Origin: Erwinia sp. S63
GTDB taxonomy: Bacteria > Pseudomonadota > Gammaproteobacteria > Enterobacterales > Enterobacteriaceae
Reading direction: 5' to 3'
NCBI RefSeq assembly: GCF_016625195.1
Contig: NZ_JACVUP010000015.1
Span: 62,001-126,000 of the forward strand
DNA length: 64,000 nucleotides
In this document: piece by piece, positions 42,668 to 51,905 of the stretch
Layout: the number at the start of each line of letters is the position of its first letter
Position numbering within the stretch: the first letter of the stretch is position 1
Notes under the pieces: generated by a model
Seen by the model: only the letters and a program-made list of their open reading frames with translations
What the model was told of the DNA's origin: nothing
Database searches by the model: none
Translations under genes and position numbers: made by a program

Positions 42668-43408
42668 ATGAACGCACGTCATCAGCACATTATCCAACTG
42701 GTCAGCGAACGCGGCAGCGTCAGCGTCAGTGAACTGGCGCAAACCACCGGCGTTTCCGAGGTGACGGTGCGTCAGGATCTGAATGTTCTGGAGAAAGGCG
42801 GCTTTCTGCGCCGCGTGCACGGTTCAGCCGTGGCGCCAGAAAGCGACGATGTCGGCGCGCGCATGCAAACGCGTTTTGCCGTCAAGAAACGTCTGGCGGA
42901 GTACGCCGCTTCGCTGGTTAACGCGGGTGAAACGGTATTTATCGAAGGTGGCAGCACCAACGCCTTGCTGGCACGCGAGCTGAGCGAACGCGGTGATATC
43001 ACGATTATTACCGTCAGCCATTACATCGCGGGATTACTGCGAGAACAGGGCGGTGATGTGATCATTCTTGGCGGGCTGTTTCAGAAGAGCAGTGAGTCGG
43101 TAGTCGGGCCGCTGACGCGATTGTGCATCCAGCACCTCAACTTCCATAAAGCCTTTATCGGTATTGACGGCTGGGACGCCGTCACCGGTTTTACCGGCCG
43201 CGATATGCTGCGCTGCGACGTGGTTAACGCCATCATGGAAAAGCAGACGCACACTGTGGCACTCACCGATTCATCGAAATTTGGTCAGATACATCCCTTC
43301 GCTCTGGCTCCCACGCTGCCGTTTAAGCAGGTTATTACCGATAGCCAACTCTCTCCTGTATATCAGGATATATTGCGCCAGCAGCCAATGGAGTTAACGC
43401 TGATTTAG
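42668..43408 (+). CDS. DeoR/GlpR-family transcriptional repressor
   Basis: 246-residue sugar-phosphate-responsive repressor. The DeoR winged helix covers about residues 5-57 (LVSERGSVSVSELAQTTGVSEVTVRQDLNVLE). The DeoRC sensor follows with VFIEGGSTNALLARELSER, HKAFIGIDGWDAVTGFTGRD and LTDSSKFGQ. It lies 42 bases after ybiU, so it may share its transcript, and within 10 kb of two polyol clusters that each need a repressor. Which operon it controls is open; the minus-strand polyol operon at 31.8-35.9 kb has no other visible regulator. Confidence 0.86.
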   Translation: MNARHQHIIQLVSERGSVSVSELAQTTGVSEVTVRQDLNVLEKGGFLRRVHGSAVAPESDDVGARMQTRFAVKKRLAEYAASLVNAGETVFIEGGSTNALLARELSERGDITIITVSHYIAGLLREQGGDVIILGGLFQKSSESVVGPLTRLCIQHLNFHKAFIGIDGWDAVTGFTGRDMLRCDVVNAIMEKQTHTVALTDSSKFGQIHPFALAPTLPFKQVITDSQLSPVYQDILRQQPMELTLI

Positions 43409-43427
43409 CGGGTAAACCGTCGGAGGA

Positions 43428-43463
43428 ATGATGTATAACGTTTACTATGGTACGCAGCGATGA
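43428..43463 (+). CDS. Possible leader peptide ahead of the 88-aa protein
   Basis: A GGAGGA run (43422-43427) is followed by ATGATG and nine codons ending in TGA (43461-43463), giving MMYNVYYGTQR. The stop overlaps the ATG of the next gene in a +1 frame, so translation could be passed on. The spacing from GGAGGA to the ATG at 43431 is only three bases. Tentative. Confidence 0.3.
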   Translation: MMYNVYYGTQR

Positions 43464-43726
43464 TGACAGAAACTGAGGCCATCAATCTTGCCCGCGACTA
43501 CGCCGAGCAGCATCGCACGGGCTGGAGTGAGAGCGATGTGCGGATTCAGTCGATTGAGCGTAAGGGCAAACAGTGTCTTGTAGTGCATTCTGCGACGGCG
43601 GATTTGAATGGACGGCACTGGATGGAATTTGAAACCACTACACCGCTTAAGTTCTATATTGATACGGATTCTGGTCAATGCTTCGGCCATGAGTATGGAA
43701 ATCGTGGTCTGATTCCCGGTCGCTAA
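43460..43726 (+). CDS. Hypothetical 88-residue protein
   Basis: I do not recognise this protein. It is small, soluble and has no signal peptide or membrane segment. It holds an N-terminal helix (EAINLARDYAEQHRTGW), then mixed charged beta-like segments ending FYIDTDSGQCFGHEYGNRG. This layout recalls small immunity-like or PepSY-like proteins, but I make no call. There is no ribosome site directly ahead; the short leader frame described at 43428 may couple its translation. It abuts the GNAT gene (stop at 43724-43726) and is probably cotranscribed. Confidence 0.6.
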   Translation: MMTETEAINLARDYAEQHRTGWSESDVRIQSIERKGKQCLVVHSATADLNGRHWMEFETTTPLKFYIDTDSGQCFGHEYGNRGLIPGR

Positions 43727-43737
43727 TGGAGAATTCA

Positions 43738-44277
43738 ATGTTCCCCAACATCACCTCTAAAAGACTGCACTATCGCCAGTTAGTTGCCGATGACTGGCGA
43801 TTCTTTCTCTCGCTGCAACAGGATGAGCGCGTGATGCGCTATGTAGCCGATCTGCAGCCTGAAGAAGAGATTCGACGTGACAGGTTCGAGATAAGATTGC
43901 CCCACTGGCAAAAAGGCAGCACCCATTGGCTGTGTCTGGTGATGATGGAACAGGGGCAAGCAGCGCCGTTAGGTGTCACCGGATTTATCGATCGCGGTGA
44001 CGGCGTGGCGGAAGTCGGTTTTTTGCTGGCAGCAGGGGCTCAGGGCAAGGGATTTGGTACGGAATCACTTCACGATATTGCGCGTTATGCGCTGAAGGAT
44101 TTGGGCTTCCGCAAGCTGGTTGCCACCGTAACCGCCGGGAATGAGCCCTCACGCAGAACGTTACTTAAAGTAGGATTTGAGCAGGAAGGCACCTTGCGGA
44201 AAAGTTATCATCTCGCCGGTGAGTGGCGAGATGATTGGCTGTTTGGATTATTCGCGGACGAATTAACGCCACGCTAA
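43738..44277 (+). CDS. GNAT acetyltransferase, RimJ/RimL type
   Basis: Acetyl-CoA-dependent N-acetyltransferase of 179 residues. GNAT motif A appears as VGFLLAAGAQGKGFGTESLHDIA (pyrophosphate loop QGKGFG), followed by RKLVATVTAGNEPSRRTLLKVGFEQEGTLR, which is typical of the RimJ/RimL/SpeG group. ATG 43738 is chosen since GGAG lies six bases before; an ATG 12 bases earlier overlaps the upstream stop. Its stop overlaps the convergent eryD stop by three bases. Substrate (protein N-terminus, antibiotic or small amine) unknown. Confidence 0.85.
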   Translation: MFPNITSKRLHYRQLVADDWRFFLSLQQDERVMRYVADLQPEEEIRRDRFEIRLPHWQKGSTHWLCLVMMEQGQAAPLGVTGFIDRGDGVAEVGFLLAAGAQGKGFGTESLHDIARYALKDLGFRKLVATVTAGNEPSRRTLLKVGFEQEGTLRKSYHLAGEWRDDWLFGLFADELTPR

Positions 44278-45230
44278 TCTGCAATTAACGCCTGTGCCGT
44301 TAACTCATCGGTTATTAATCCGGTGACCAAACCACTGGCCAATACCGCGCGAATCGCGTCCACTTTGCTTAAGCCGCCCACCAGCGCGACAATTTCCGCG
44401 CGGTGAGCAAGGTCCAGTTCCACCGACAGCGTACGCGCTGTCAGGCTGTTGTGAATCATCTGCCCGCTGGCATCGAAGAAATGACCAAGCAGCTCACCGA
44501 CAGCGCCAGAAGCCGAGATATCGTTGATCTCGGCTTCATCAATCATGCCGGCTTCAACCAATTGCGCGGCCGGTTCCACAGTACCGATCCCCACCAGTTT
44601 CACCTCGCTCTGTGCGGCCATAGCAAACACTTCGCTGACGCCGCGCTGTTTCAGCAGCACGTCGCGGTCTTCCTGAGTATTGGCGAAGAACGGCACCGGC
44701 ATCATATACGCCTGCGCACCGGTCTTTTCGGCAATGCGATGCATGACATCGTGGGGATTGAGCGCATAGTTGCGCGTCAAACAGCCCAGTAGCGAAACAA
44801 AACGCATATGTGGCGCGTCAATGCGCGGAAGCTGGTGGATAGCGGCGGAAAGGGTGCGGCCGTGCCCCAGTCCTAGCGTAATCGCAGGCTGAGCCGTCAG
44901 GAGATTGCGCAGGTAATCCGCGCCAGCCATGCCCAATGCTCGCACCGGCAATCCTTCTTCTCCGAGGTCAGGCGCGACCTGGCAAAAACGCAGGCCATAC
45001 TGCTCGCGCAACCTGTCTTCCAGCGCCACGCATGCCACGATATCGCCATCAATTGACACCTTCACCGCACCCTCTGCGACCATTTTGGCAATCATGCGAT
45101 GGGTTTTGACCGACGGTAACCCCAGACGCTTGGCGACTTCGGCTTGGGTCAGGCCCCCAACGTAGTGCAGCCAGGCGGCACGCAGGGCCAGAGAGTCATC
45201 TCGTTCAGCGGGTGTTGGAGCCGGTTTCAT
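44274..45230 (-). CDS. eryD: SorC-family regulator EryD
   Basis: 318-residue DeoR-like/SorC-type regulator: helix-turn-helix (GGLTQAEVAKRLGLPSVKTHRMIAKM, 30-55) then a sugar-phosphate sensing domain (TLGLGHGRTLSAAIHQLP, FVSLLGCL, LVGIGTVEP, VALVGGLSKVDAIRAVL). In Brucella, EryD is the fourth gene of eryABCD and represses it, with erythritol or a derivative as inducer. Position, order and family agree here. Start ATG 45230 follows AGGAAAAG. It lies 23 bases after eryC and ends tail-to-tail with the GNAT gene. Confidence 0.85.
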   Translation of the reverse strand: MKPAPTPAERDDSLALRAAWLHYVGGLTQAEVAKRLGLPSVKTHRMIAKMVAEGAVKVSIDGDIVACVALEDRLREQYGLRFCQVAPDLGEEGLPVRALGMAGADYLRNLLTAQPAITLGLGHGRTLSAAIHQLPRIDAPHMRFVSLLGCLTRNYALNPHDVMHRIAEKTGAQAYMMPVPFFANTQEDRDVLLKQRGVSEVFAMAAQSEVKLVGIGTVEPAAQLVEAGMIDEAEINDISASGAVGELLGHFFDASGQMIHNSLTARTLSVELDLAHRAEIVALVGGLSKVDAIRAVLASGLVTGLITDELTAQALIAD

Positions 45231-45253
45231 GTTTCTTTTCCTGATGATTAGGC

Positions 45254-46192
45254 TTATGAAGCCAGATGCAAATCCTGCACGCCCGTATCAATGTGCGATG
45301 CCCAAAACGCAACGCTTTCCGCGATATCCGCTACCACCTGACGGTCAGTGGGTTCACGCTCTTTAAAACTCAGTTCGAGGCAAATTTCGTTATCCTGCGC
45401 GCCACCGCGCGCCAGCGCGTCCAGCAGCGGCTGGGGCTGAATACGGCCGCCCGCATTGTACTGCAATGTGAAAGGTCTGTGGCCGCCTTTGTCCATCATG
45501 CTTTGTTTTATATGGATAATGGGCGAATAGCGCGGTACGGCTTCAGCCCACGCGTAAGGGTCGTAATCACGCGGGTCCGCTGAAGTCACATCGCCATGAT
45601 CGATATCCGCCATCATCCACATCGGCAGGGCAAAGGACTCACTGCTCAAACGCTGCTGCAGTGCGAGGCAAGCCGGAATGGTCTCACCAAACTCGCGTCC
45701 GATGCTCATCGGTTCCCAAAACAGGTATTTCAATCCGGCGGATTGCGCATGTTCCGCCACCTCGGCCCAGCAATCTATCGCGATATCGATCAGCGCTTCC
45801 CGCCGCGCCGCATCGTTGAAATCCTGCTGGGTGAAAATGGCGAACTGCGATCCAACCGCATCGCCACCCAGTTCTGCGGTGATATCGGCGAAGGTTTTAA
45901 ACCAGTCAACGTAGTAGCGTCGCACGTCAACGTCCGGATGACCAAAATGATTGAGGCGGCCATAGGGACCAGTCATACCCGATGTCACGCGCACCCCGGT
46001 TTCTCGCAACGCCTGCTGCATCCGGCGCGACATGCGGTTGATAGTGGCGGCTGGCCAGCCAGGATTGATAAATTCATGGGTTAACTGCAGATCGCGGATG
46101 CGGATCTGCTGCGCCACGGTGTAAATCAGATCCTGCGGATCGGCAAAGCGATTCACCAGCGGGTTGGTATTCAGCGAGAGCGTTAAAGGCAT
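45254..46192 (-). CDS. eryC: EryC-like tetrulose-phosphate epimerase
   Basis: TIM-barrel sugar-phosphate isomerase/epimerase of 312 residues, near the length of Brucella EryC. Metal and acid positions fit the AP-endonuclease-2 fold: LFWEPMSIGREFGE (Glu), MMADIDHGDVT (Asp, His), IIHIKQS (His) and ICLELSFKERE (Glu). EryC epimerises D-erythrulose-1-phosphate at C3 in the erythritol route. Start ATG follows AAGGAGGCG, two bases after the eryB stop. Function rests on order and family. Confidence 0.83.
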   Translation of the reverse strand: MPLTLSLNTNPLVNRFADPQDLIYTVAQQIRIRDLQLTHEFINPGWPAATINRMSRRMQQALRETGVRVTSGMTGPYGRLNHFGHPDVDVRRYYVDWFKTFADITAELGGDAVGSQFAIFTQQDFNDAARREALIDIAIDCWAEVAEHAQSAGLKYLFWEPMSIGREFGETIPACLALQQRLSSESFALPMWMMADIDHGDVTSADPRDYDPYAWAEAVPRYSPIIHIKQSMMDKGGHRPFTLQYNAGGRIQPQPLLDALARGGAQDNEICLELSFKEREPTDRQVVADIAESVAFWASHIDTGVQDLHLAS

Positions 46193-46194
46193 GA

Positions 46195-47721
46195 TTACGC
46201 CTCCTTACGCAGTGGCACGGCCGCAGCAAAGGTCGCGTCAAACCATTGGGTAAAGGCCTGCTGCTGAACTTCGGTCAGATGCAACTTGTGCTTAGTACGA
46301 CGCCACAGCACATCTTCCGCCTGCTGCGCCCACTCATTTTCTACCAGATAACGCACTTCGGCTTCATACAGCTGTGCGCCGAAATGGCGGCCAAGATCGC
46401 TCAACTCACCGGCATGGCCCAGCACTTTCTCAATGCGCGTGCCATACAGGCGTGCATAGTGTTTACGTAGCGGCGCGGGCAGCCATGGCCAACGGGTTTT
46501 CACTTGCTCGAGGAAGCTCTCGAAATCGCCATTTGCCATGTCACCGCCCGGCAAAGTCGCCTCGCGCGTCCAATCTATTCCCATATTGGGGAAGAAGGGC
46601 GCGAGTTTCTGGATAGCGTGCTCGGCCAGCTTGCGGAAGGTGGTGATTTTGCCGCCAAACACATGCAGCAGCGGGGCGTTTTGCTGATCGTCGAGATCGA
46701 ACACGTAGTCACGCGTCACGGCAGAAGGGTTGCCTTTGCCATCGTCAAACAGCGGACGTACACCCGAGAAGCGCGTAATCACGTCGCTGGCGCGCAGTTT
46801 CACTTTGAAGTAGCGATTGACCACATCGATCAGATACTGCTGCTCGCTGTCATCGGCGGTCACCGCTTCCGCTTTGCCCTGCCACGGAATATCGGTGGTG
46901 CCGATCAACGCTTTGTCGCCCTCATAAGGGTTGATGAAAATTACCCGCTTGTCGGTGTTTTGCACCAGATAAGCCTGCTGACCTTCCCAGAATTTCGGCA
47001 CGATGATGTGTGAACCTTTAACCAGCCGCACGCTGCGGTTGCTTTTGGTCTGGGTGACCTGATTCACGATATCCAGTACCCACGGCCCGGCCGCATTCAC
47101 CAGCACTTTGGCAAACACCGTGCGCTGTGCACCGCTGGCCTCATCCTGAATAGTGACTTCCCACTTGCCGCGGATGCGTTTGGCCGACACACAGCGGGTT
47201 CGCGGCAGAATCGTAGCACCGCGTTCCGCAGCATCCACGGCATTGAGCGCGACCAGGCGTGCATCATCGACCCAGCAATCGGAGTACTCGAAGCCTTTGC
47301 TGTAGCTATCGAGGATTGGGGCACCTTCGGGATCGCGCATCAGATCAAGCGATCGCGTGCCGGGCAGCTTTTTGCGCCCGCCCAGGTTGTCATAGAGGAA
47401 CAGCCCTAAACGCACCAGCCACGCTGGGCGATCGGTCGGGCTATGCGGTAACACAAAGCGCATTGGCCAGATAATGTGCGGCGCGGCATTCAGCAACACT
47501 TCTCGCTCGATCAACGCCTCGCGCACCAGCCGGAATTCATAATATTCGAGATAGCGCAGCCCGCCGTGCACCAGTTTGCCCGAGCGCGAGGAGGTACCCT
47601 GTGCGAGGTCATCTTTTTCACACATCATCACGGATAAGCCGCGACCGGCCGCATCACGTGCGATGCCCGCGCCATTAATGCCACCGCCAATGACAAACAG
47701 ATCCAGCGTATTTTCACTCAT
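46195..47721 (-). CDS. eryB: Erythritol-phosphate dehydrogenase EryB (GlpD family)
   Basis: FAD flavoprotein of 508 residues. The FAD fold is VIGGGINGAGIARDAAGRGL, followed by SSRSGKLVHGGLRYLE. Later blocks KGSHIIVPKF, LIGTTDIPWQG and FSGVRPLFDDG, plus HVFGGKITTFRKLAEHA, are GlpD-like. On its own it would be called GlpD, but its place between an FGGY kinase and an EryC-type epimerase identifies the EryB role: oxidising D-erythritol-1-phosphate to D-erythrulose-1-phosphate with electrons to quinone. Start ATG follows AAGGAGTACACC. It is clearly distinct from the 584-residue paralogue at 34.1 kb. Confidence 0.85.
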   Translation of the reverse strand: MSENTLDLFVIGGGINGAGIARDAAGRGLSVMMCEKDDLAQGTSSRSGKLVHGGLRYLEYYEFRLVREALIEREVLLNAAPHIIWPMRFVLPHSPTDRPAWLVRLGLFLYDNLGGRKKLPGTRSLDLMRDPEGAPILDSYSKGFEYSDCWVDDARLVALNAVDAAERGATILPRTRCVSAKRIRGKWEVTIQDEASGAQRTVFAKVLVNAAGPWVLDIVNQVTQTKSNRSVRLVKGSHIIVPKFWEGQQAYLVQNTDKRVIFINPYEGDKALIGTTDIPWQGKAEAVTADDSEQQYLIDVVNRYFKVKLRASDVITRFSGVRPLFDDGKGNPSAVTRDYVFDLDDQQNAPLLHVFGGKITTFRKLAEHAIQKLAPFFPNMGIDWTREATLPGGDMANGDFESFLEQVKTRWPWLPAPLRKHYARLYGTRIEKVLGHAGELSDLGRHFGAQLYEAEVRYLVENEWAQQAEDVLWRRTKHKLHLTEVQQQAFTQWFDATFAAAVPLRKEA

Positions 47722-47731
47722 GGTGTACTCC

Positions 47732-49282
47732 TTAAAACTTATTCAGTGCATGCCAGGCGGCAGGGAGATCGCTGCGGATCTGCTGATAATGGGGAAACAA
47801 CTGGTTATAGCGCTGCGACAGCTCAGCGGAAGGCGTTTCAGGCGCATCCAGCAGCGGGCGCACCCAGGTTTCCACGCACTGCGCCATGGAGGGATAGGCG
47901 CCAATCGCCACCGCGGCCATCATCGCAGCGCCCGCTGCACCGGCTTCATCACGCTGGCTGATACGCACCGGTGCGCCAATGCAGGCAGAGAGGATCTGCC
48001 GCAACGGCTGAGAACGCACCGCGCCGCCGGTGAGACGAATCTCTCCCGGCAAGGTACTGCCCATCGCCTGATAACAATCGCGTGCGGCCATACCAATGCC
48101 TTCAATCACGCCGCGTACCAGGTCGGCAAAGTTGTGCTGATAGTTGAGTCCGGTGAAGCTGGCGCGCGCGTCGGCATTGACGAACGGCCCGCGCTCACCG
48201 GCAATTGAGATGTAGGGATGAAACAGCAGGGTGCCGGGTTCGGCTTTGTTGAGCCACTGGTCGATATGCGCCACCAGCCGCGCATGATCGATTTCACAAC
48301 CGAATCCACTCAGCAATTCACTGGCCACATTCAGCAGCCAGTCGAGATTGAGGGTGGATGCCATATTAGTTTGCACCTGCGTCACATAACCCGGCCACGG
48401 CAGCGGAATGACATAACCGGTTTGCGCCGGATTGAGCCACACCTCGTCAATGGTCACGCTGCGCAGATGCACGCCGGTTGAGCCGACAATCGAGCAGGCG
48501 GTATGGGCTTCGCCGGTGTGCACACCCGCGCCCAGTGCGGTCATCGCCATATCCACGTAACCCAGCGAAATCGGTGTACCGGTACGTAGACCAGTTAGGG
48601 CAGCGGCCTCTGCTGTTAACGGATGAGTGATTTGCGTGCCATCGATAATTTCCGGCAGCAGATGGCGGCGATGTTCGAGCCCCAGCGCCGCGATGACGGT
48701 ATCGTCATAACGCTGGGTACGGAAGTTACCAAAAGTGAAGCTGGCCTCGGAAGGGTCGGTGGCACGTACGCCCGTGAGATTCAGGTAAAGCCAGTCTTTG
48801 CAATGCAGCGCCACTTCGCTCTTCGCCAGCAACTCGGGAAAGTGCTGGTCCATATGCGCCATCTGCGAACCCTGCTGGCAGGTGTTCAGCCCGGTACCGG
48901 TGGCCTTAAAACGCTCGGCCGCCAGCGCGTGTTGGTTTAAGGCATCCACGGTATGCGCTGCACGCGCATCCAGCCAGATCCAGGCATCCTCTACCGGCTG
49001 ATTGTTAGCGCCCACCAGCCAGGTACCATCACCTTGCGCGGTAACGGCAACGGCCACTACGCGGGAAGCGAGGTTTTCCACGCGCTCGCCCAGTTTCTTT
49101 ATCGCGTCCACGGCATCTTGCCAGGTCTGCGACATGGATTGCTGCGCGGCACCGCCTTCACTGCGGTAATAGCGGTTACGCACGGAGGCACACGCCAGCT
49201 GTGTGCCTTCCAGATCAAACGCCACTGCTTTCACTACTGAGGTGCCGGAATCCAGACCCAGAATGATATCGCTGTTACCCAC
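47732..49282 (-). CDS. eryA: Erythritol kinase EryA (FGGY family)
   Basis: 516-residue kinase, close to Brucella EryA (519). It has IILGLDSGTSVVKAVAFDLEG at the N-terminus, VAVTAQGDGTWLV for sugar binding, and GEIRLTGGAVRSQPLRQILSACIG for adenosine. It phosphorylates erythritol to D-erythritol-1-phosphate. The start is best placed at GTG 49282 with GGAGG five bases upstream; the frame runs 12 codons further. It heads the minus-strand eryABCD operon, divergent from the transporter genes. Kinases of this family differ in substrate by few residues, so L-threitol or another polyol stays possible. Confidence 0.85.
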   Translation of the reverse strand: MGNSDIILGLDSGTSVVKAVAFDLEGTQLACASVRNRYYRSEGGAAQQSMSQTWQDAVDAIKKLGERVENLASRVVAVAVTAQGDGTWLVGANNQPVEDAWIWLDARAAHTVDALNQHALAAERFKATGTGLNTCQQGSQMAHMDQHFPELLAKSEVALHCKDWLYLNLTGVRATDPSEASFTFGNFRTQRYDDTVIAALGLEHRRHLLPEIIDGTQITHPLTAEAAALTGLRTGTPISLGYVDMAMTALGAGVHTGEAHTACSIVGSTGVHLRSVTIDEVWLNPAQTGYVIPLPWPGYVTQVQTNMASTLNLDWLLNVASELLSGFGCEIDHARLVAHIDQWLNKAEPGTLLFHPYISIAGERGPFVNADARASFTGLNYQHNFADLVRGVIEGIGMAARDCYQAMGSTLPGEIRLTGGAVRSQPLRQILSACIGAPVRISQRDEAGAAGAAMMAAVAIGAYPSMAQCVETWVRPLLDAPETPSAELSQRYNQLFPHYQQIRSDLPAAWHALNKF

Positions 49283-49694
49283 GTACACCTCCGAAGGGAA
49301 GAAAGGTTGACTCACCACGTCGTGTTAATTCCCTGTGATGAATTTGCTAAATAATGTCTTACACCACTTCCCATTGAGATAACATATCTAATGTATTATT
49401 TTTCGATAAAACGAATAAATTTCACTTCAGATAGCGAGTTCGATCACGAAAATGAGGGTTATCACCCACAAAGTGAAATGAGATATCACATGAGGAAGGC
49501 TTGTATGGCGGGCATCTTTAGCGTGAGTGCGTGTGAGGGAGGGAATTTAGCGATCCAGATCGCGCTCCTGAAAAATTCGTGCGCCCGCTGTTGACAATTT
49601 AGTCACATCAGCACAATTCTCATCACAAGAGTTATCACATTTATAACATTTAATGCGGCGATTATCGCAGCAGATAACAGTGAGAGGTCACGTT
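49283..49694. promoter_or_regulatory. Divergent ery control region
   Basis: These 412 AT-rich bases carry the promoters of eryABCD (left) and the transporter operon (right). A DeoR/GlpR-like dyad, TTCG-ataaaa-CGAA, is at 49402-49415. A TTGACA box is at 49591-49596 on the plus strand, with only a poor -10 at 17 bases. Repeated TATCACA/TCACAT motifs (49475-49640) may be regulator sites. No gene is supported. Confidence 0.5.
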
Positions 49695-50348
49695 ATGTCC
49701 GATGTCTCAATGCTGGCACAGCAGCTCTCCCGCAAGCGCATCCGCCGCTACAGCATCATCGGTGTTGTGGTGGTCGCGGTGATTGCCGCCATGGCTATAG
49801 ATACAAAGGTGGTGAAAATCGGTTCTGAGCAAGATGTGCAAGAGCAGGGTTTCTCGCCGGATAGCTATGGGGAGAAAACCTTCCCCGGTATTCAGCAGGA
49901 TGTGGAAGCGCGTGCGGTGGATGCCAAAACCCTCGCCGATGCGCTGAAAGCCAATCAACAGGAAGCGGTGCAGAAATACGGTGTGGGTTCGCCGCTTCCG
50001 GTGATCCCCGTCAAGCTGGAAGGCGTGGTGCAGCCTGGTCAAATGGGCATTTTCCCGCTGAAAGTGGCCGGTTTACCGGAAGGGAATGTGATTCGTTTAC
50101 AAACCGGCCCGGCCATCACCGGCACCGACTTGCGTGACGCCAGCGGCAAAATCCAGTTCGGCGATTTTACCAACCAGATTGAGTATCAAAATGCCGGATC
50201 GGCGATCAATCGCGCCATGAAAGCCAAAGTGCTCGATAAGCTGGATCGCGACACGCTGCCCGGCAAAACCGTGCAGGTGGTCGGCGTGTTCCGCTTACTG
50301 ACACCGAATAACTGGATGGTGACGCCGGTCAGTCTGGAGGTGAAATGA
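49695..50348 (+). CDS. DUF2291 periplasm-facing lipoprotein-like protein
   Basis: 217-residue protein with one N-terminal membrane helix (YSIIGVVVVAVIAAMAI, about 20-36) and a periplasmic DUF2291 domain (FSPDSYGEKTFPGIQQDVEARAVD at its start, NNWMVTPVSLEV at the end). The family is known mainly from sugar and polyol ABC operons such as rhizobial erythritol loci, where its role is unknown. Start ATG 49695 follows GAGAGGTCACG. It overlaps the ATPase gene by four bases (ATGA). A chaperone or docking function for the binding protein would fit its place. Confidence 0.82.
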   Translation: MSDVSMLAQQLSRKRIRRYSIIGVVVVAVIAAMAIDTKVVKIGSEQDVQEQGFSPDSYGEKTFPGIQQDVEARAVDAKTLADALKANQQEAVQKYGVGSPLPVIPVKLEGVVQPGQMGIFPLKVAGLPEGNVIRLQTGPAITGTDLRDASGKIQFGDFTNQIEYQNAGSAINRAMKAKVLDKLDRDTLPGKTVQVVGVFRLLTPNNWMVTPVSLEVK

Positions 50349-51883
50349 AACCGTTTAACGTGAATCCAGCGCTGCTGAAAGGCGAAGTGATCCTTGAAGC
50401 ACGTAACATCAGCAAGATCTATGGATCGACCCATGCACTGAAGGGCGTGAATTTTGAGATCCGTCGCGGCGAAGTCACCACGCTATTTGGTGAGAACGGC
50501 GCAGGCAAATCCACGCTAATGAAAATTTTGTCGGGCGTGATTACGCCAACATCCGGGGAAATTCTCTACAACGGTGAAGAGAAAGTGTTTCGCTCCGCCA
50601 CCGAAGCGCGTGACTGCGGCATCTCAATTATCCATCAGGAGTTGAATCTGGCTCCCAACATGAACGTACGCGACAACATCTTTATGGGGCGCGAAATCAT
50701 GAGGCCGGGTGGGGTGGACTACGCGGAAGAAGCGCGCATAACCGCCCATCTGATGGCGGCGCTGGAGGAGGAGATTGATCCGCTGACGCCGGTGGAAAAC
50801 CTGCGTTTAGGGCAACAACAGATCGTCGAAATTGCCCGTGCGCTGTCGGTGAATTCACAGATTCTGATTATGGATGAACCGACATCGGCGCTCAGTGCCA
50901 CGGAAGTGGCGGTGCTGTTCCAGGTGATCCGTGATCTCACCAGTCAGGGCGTGGCGATTGTGTATATCTCCCACCATCTGGAGGAGGCGCTGGAGATCAC
51001 CGATCGCGCCGTGGTGCTACGCGATGGCGTGATGACCGCCTACGCCAAACGCGATGAGATCGATCTCGAATGGATTGTGCGCAATATGGTGGGCGATCAC
51101 TTTGACCTCGGCTCGCCACCAGAAGGGTATGACTTTGGCGAACAGGCGCTGACCGTGCAAGACCTGACGGTGAAAAGCAAAACCGGCATTCGGCTGGTGG
51201 ATAACCTCTCGCTGGCAGTGAAAGCCGGGGAAATTGTCTGCATCTACGGCCTGATGGGCGCGGGACGCACCGAACTGCTGGAGTGCATCGCCGGGCGTAT
51301 TCATCAAAGCCAGGGCCGCGTTCTGCTGCAGGATACCGATGTCAGTGGGTTAACCATTCAACAACGTATTCAAATCGGCCTTGCGCTGGTGCCGGAAGAT
51401 CGGCAGCGCGATGGCTTGGTGCAGACCATGTCGGTGGGCGAAAACCTGTCGCTCGCCAGTATCAGCGAATTTGTGCGCGGTCTGGTGCTGTCACCGCGAC
51501 GTGAAAAGCAGCTTGTGACGGACAGTATTCGCAACGTCACGGTGAAAACCGCTGGCGGCGAGGCGGCCATCGGATCGCTCTCCGGTGGCAATCAACAAAA
51601 AGTGGTGATCGGCAAAATGCTGGCCACCCGTCCCAAAGTGATTCTGCTGGATGAACCCAGCCGCGGCATCGATATCGGCGCCAAAGCGGAAGTGTTTCGT
51701 CTGCTGGCGGAAAACGCCAAAAAGGGGCTGGCGGTGGTGTACACCACCTCGGAAGTGGGCGAATGCCTGAGTATTGCGCATCGCATTGTGGTGATGAGCA
51801 AAGGGCGCATTAACGCCATTTTCGATTCCAGCGTGAGTAAAGAACGCATTATGGCCGCTTCAGGCGAGTCTCTGGTGGCATGA
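50345..51883 (+). CDS. eryE: Erythritol ABC transporter ATPase EryE
   Basis: 512-residue double-ATPase of the RbsA/AraG class. Domain 1 has Walker A GENGAGKST, signature LRLGQQQIVEIARAL and Walker B ILIMDEPTSAL. Domain 2 has the degenerate Walker A YGLMGAGRTE, the signature LSGGNQQK and VILLDEPSRGID. It energises uptake of a monosaccharide or polyol. Four-base overlap with DUF2291 upstream; permease follows. Rhizobial erythritol transporters have the same gene set, hence the name; specificity is inferred from eryABCD next door. Confidence 0.86.
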   Translation: MKPFNVNPALLKGEVILEARNISKIYGSTHALKGVNFEIRRGEVTTLFGENGAGKSTLMKILSGVITPTSGEILYNGEEKVFRSATEARDCGISIIHQELNLAPNMNVRDNIFMGREIMRPGGVDYAEEARITAHLMAALEEEIDPLTPVENLRLGQQQIVEIARALSVNSQILIMDEPTSALSATEVAVLFQVIRDLTSQGVAIVYISHHLEEALEITDRAVVLRDGVMTAYAKRDEIDLEWIVRNMVGDHFDLGSPPEGYDFGEQALTVQDLTVKSKTGIRLVDNLSLAVKAGEIVCIYGLMGAGRTELLECIAGRIHQSQGRVLLQDTDVSGLTIQQRIQIGLALVPEDRQRDGLVQTMSVGENLSLASISEFVRGLVLSPRREKQLVTDSIRNVTVKTAGGEAAIGSLSGGNQQKVVIGKMLATRPKVILLDEPSRGIDIGAKAEVFRLLAENAKKGLAVVYTTSEVGECLSIAHRIVVMSKGRINAIFDSSVSKERIMAASGESLVA

Positions 51884-51905
51884 CATGAAAAACGGAGCAA
51901 ACGGT

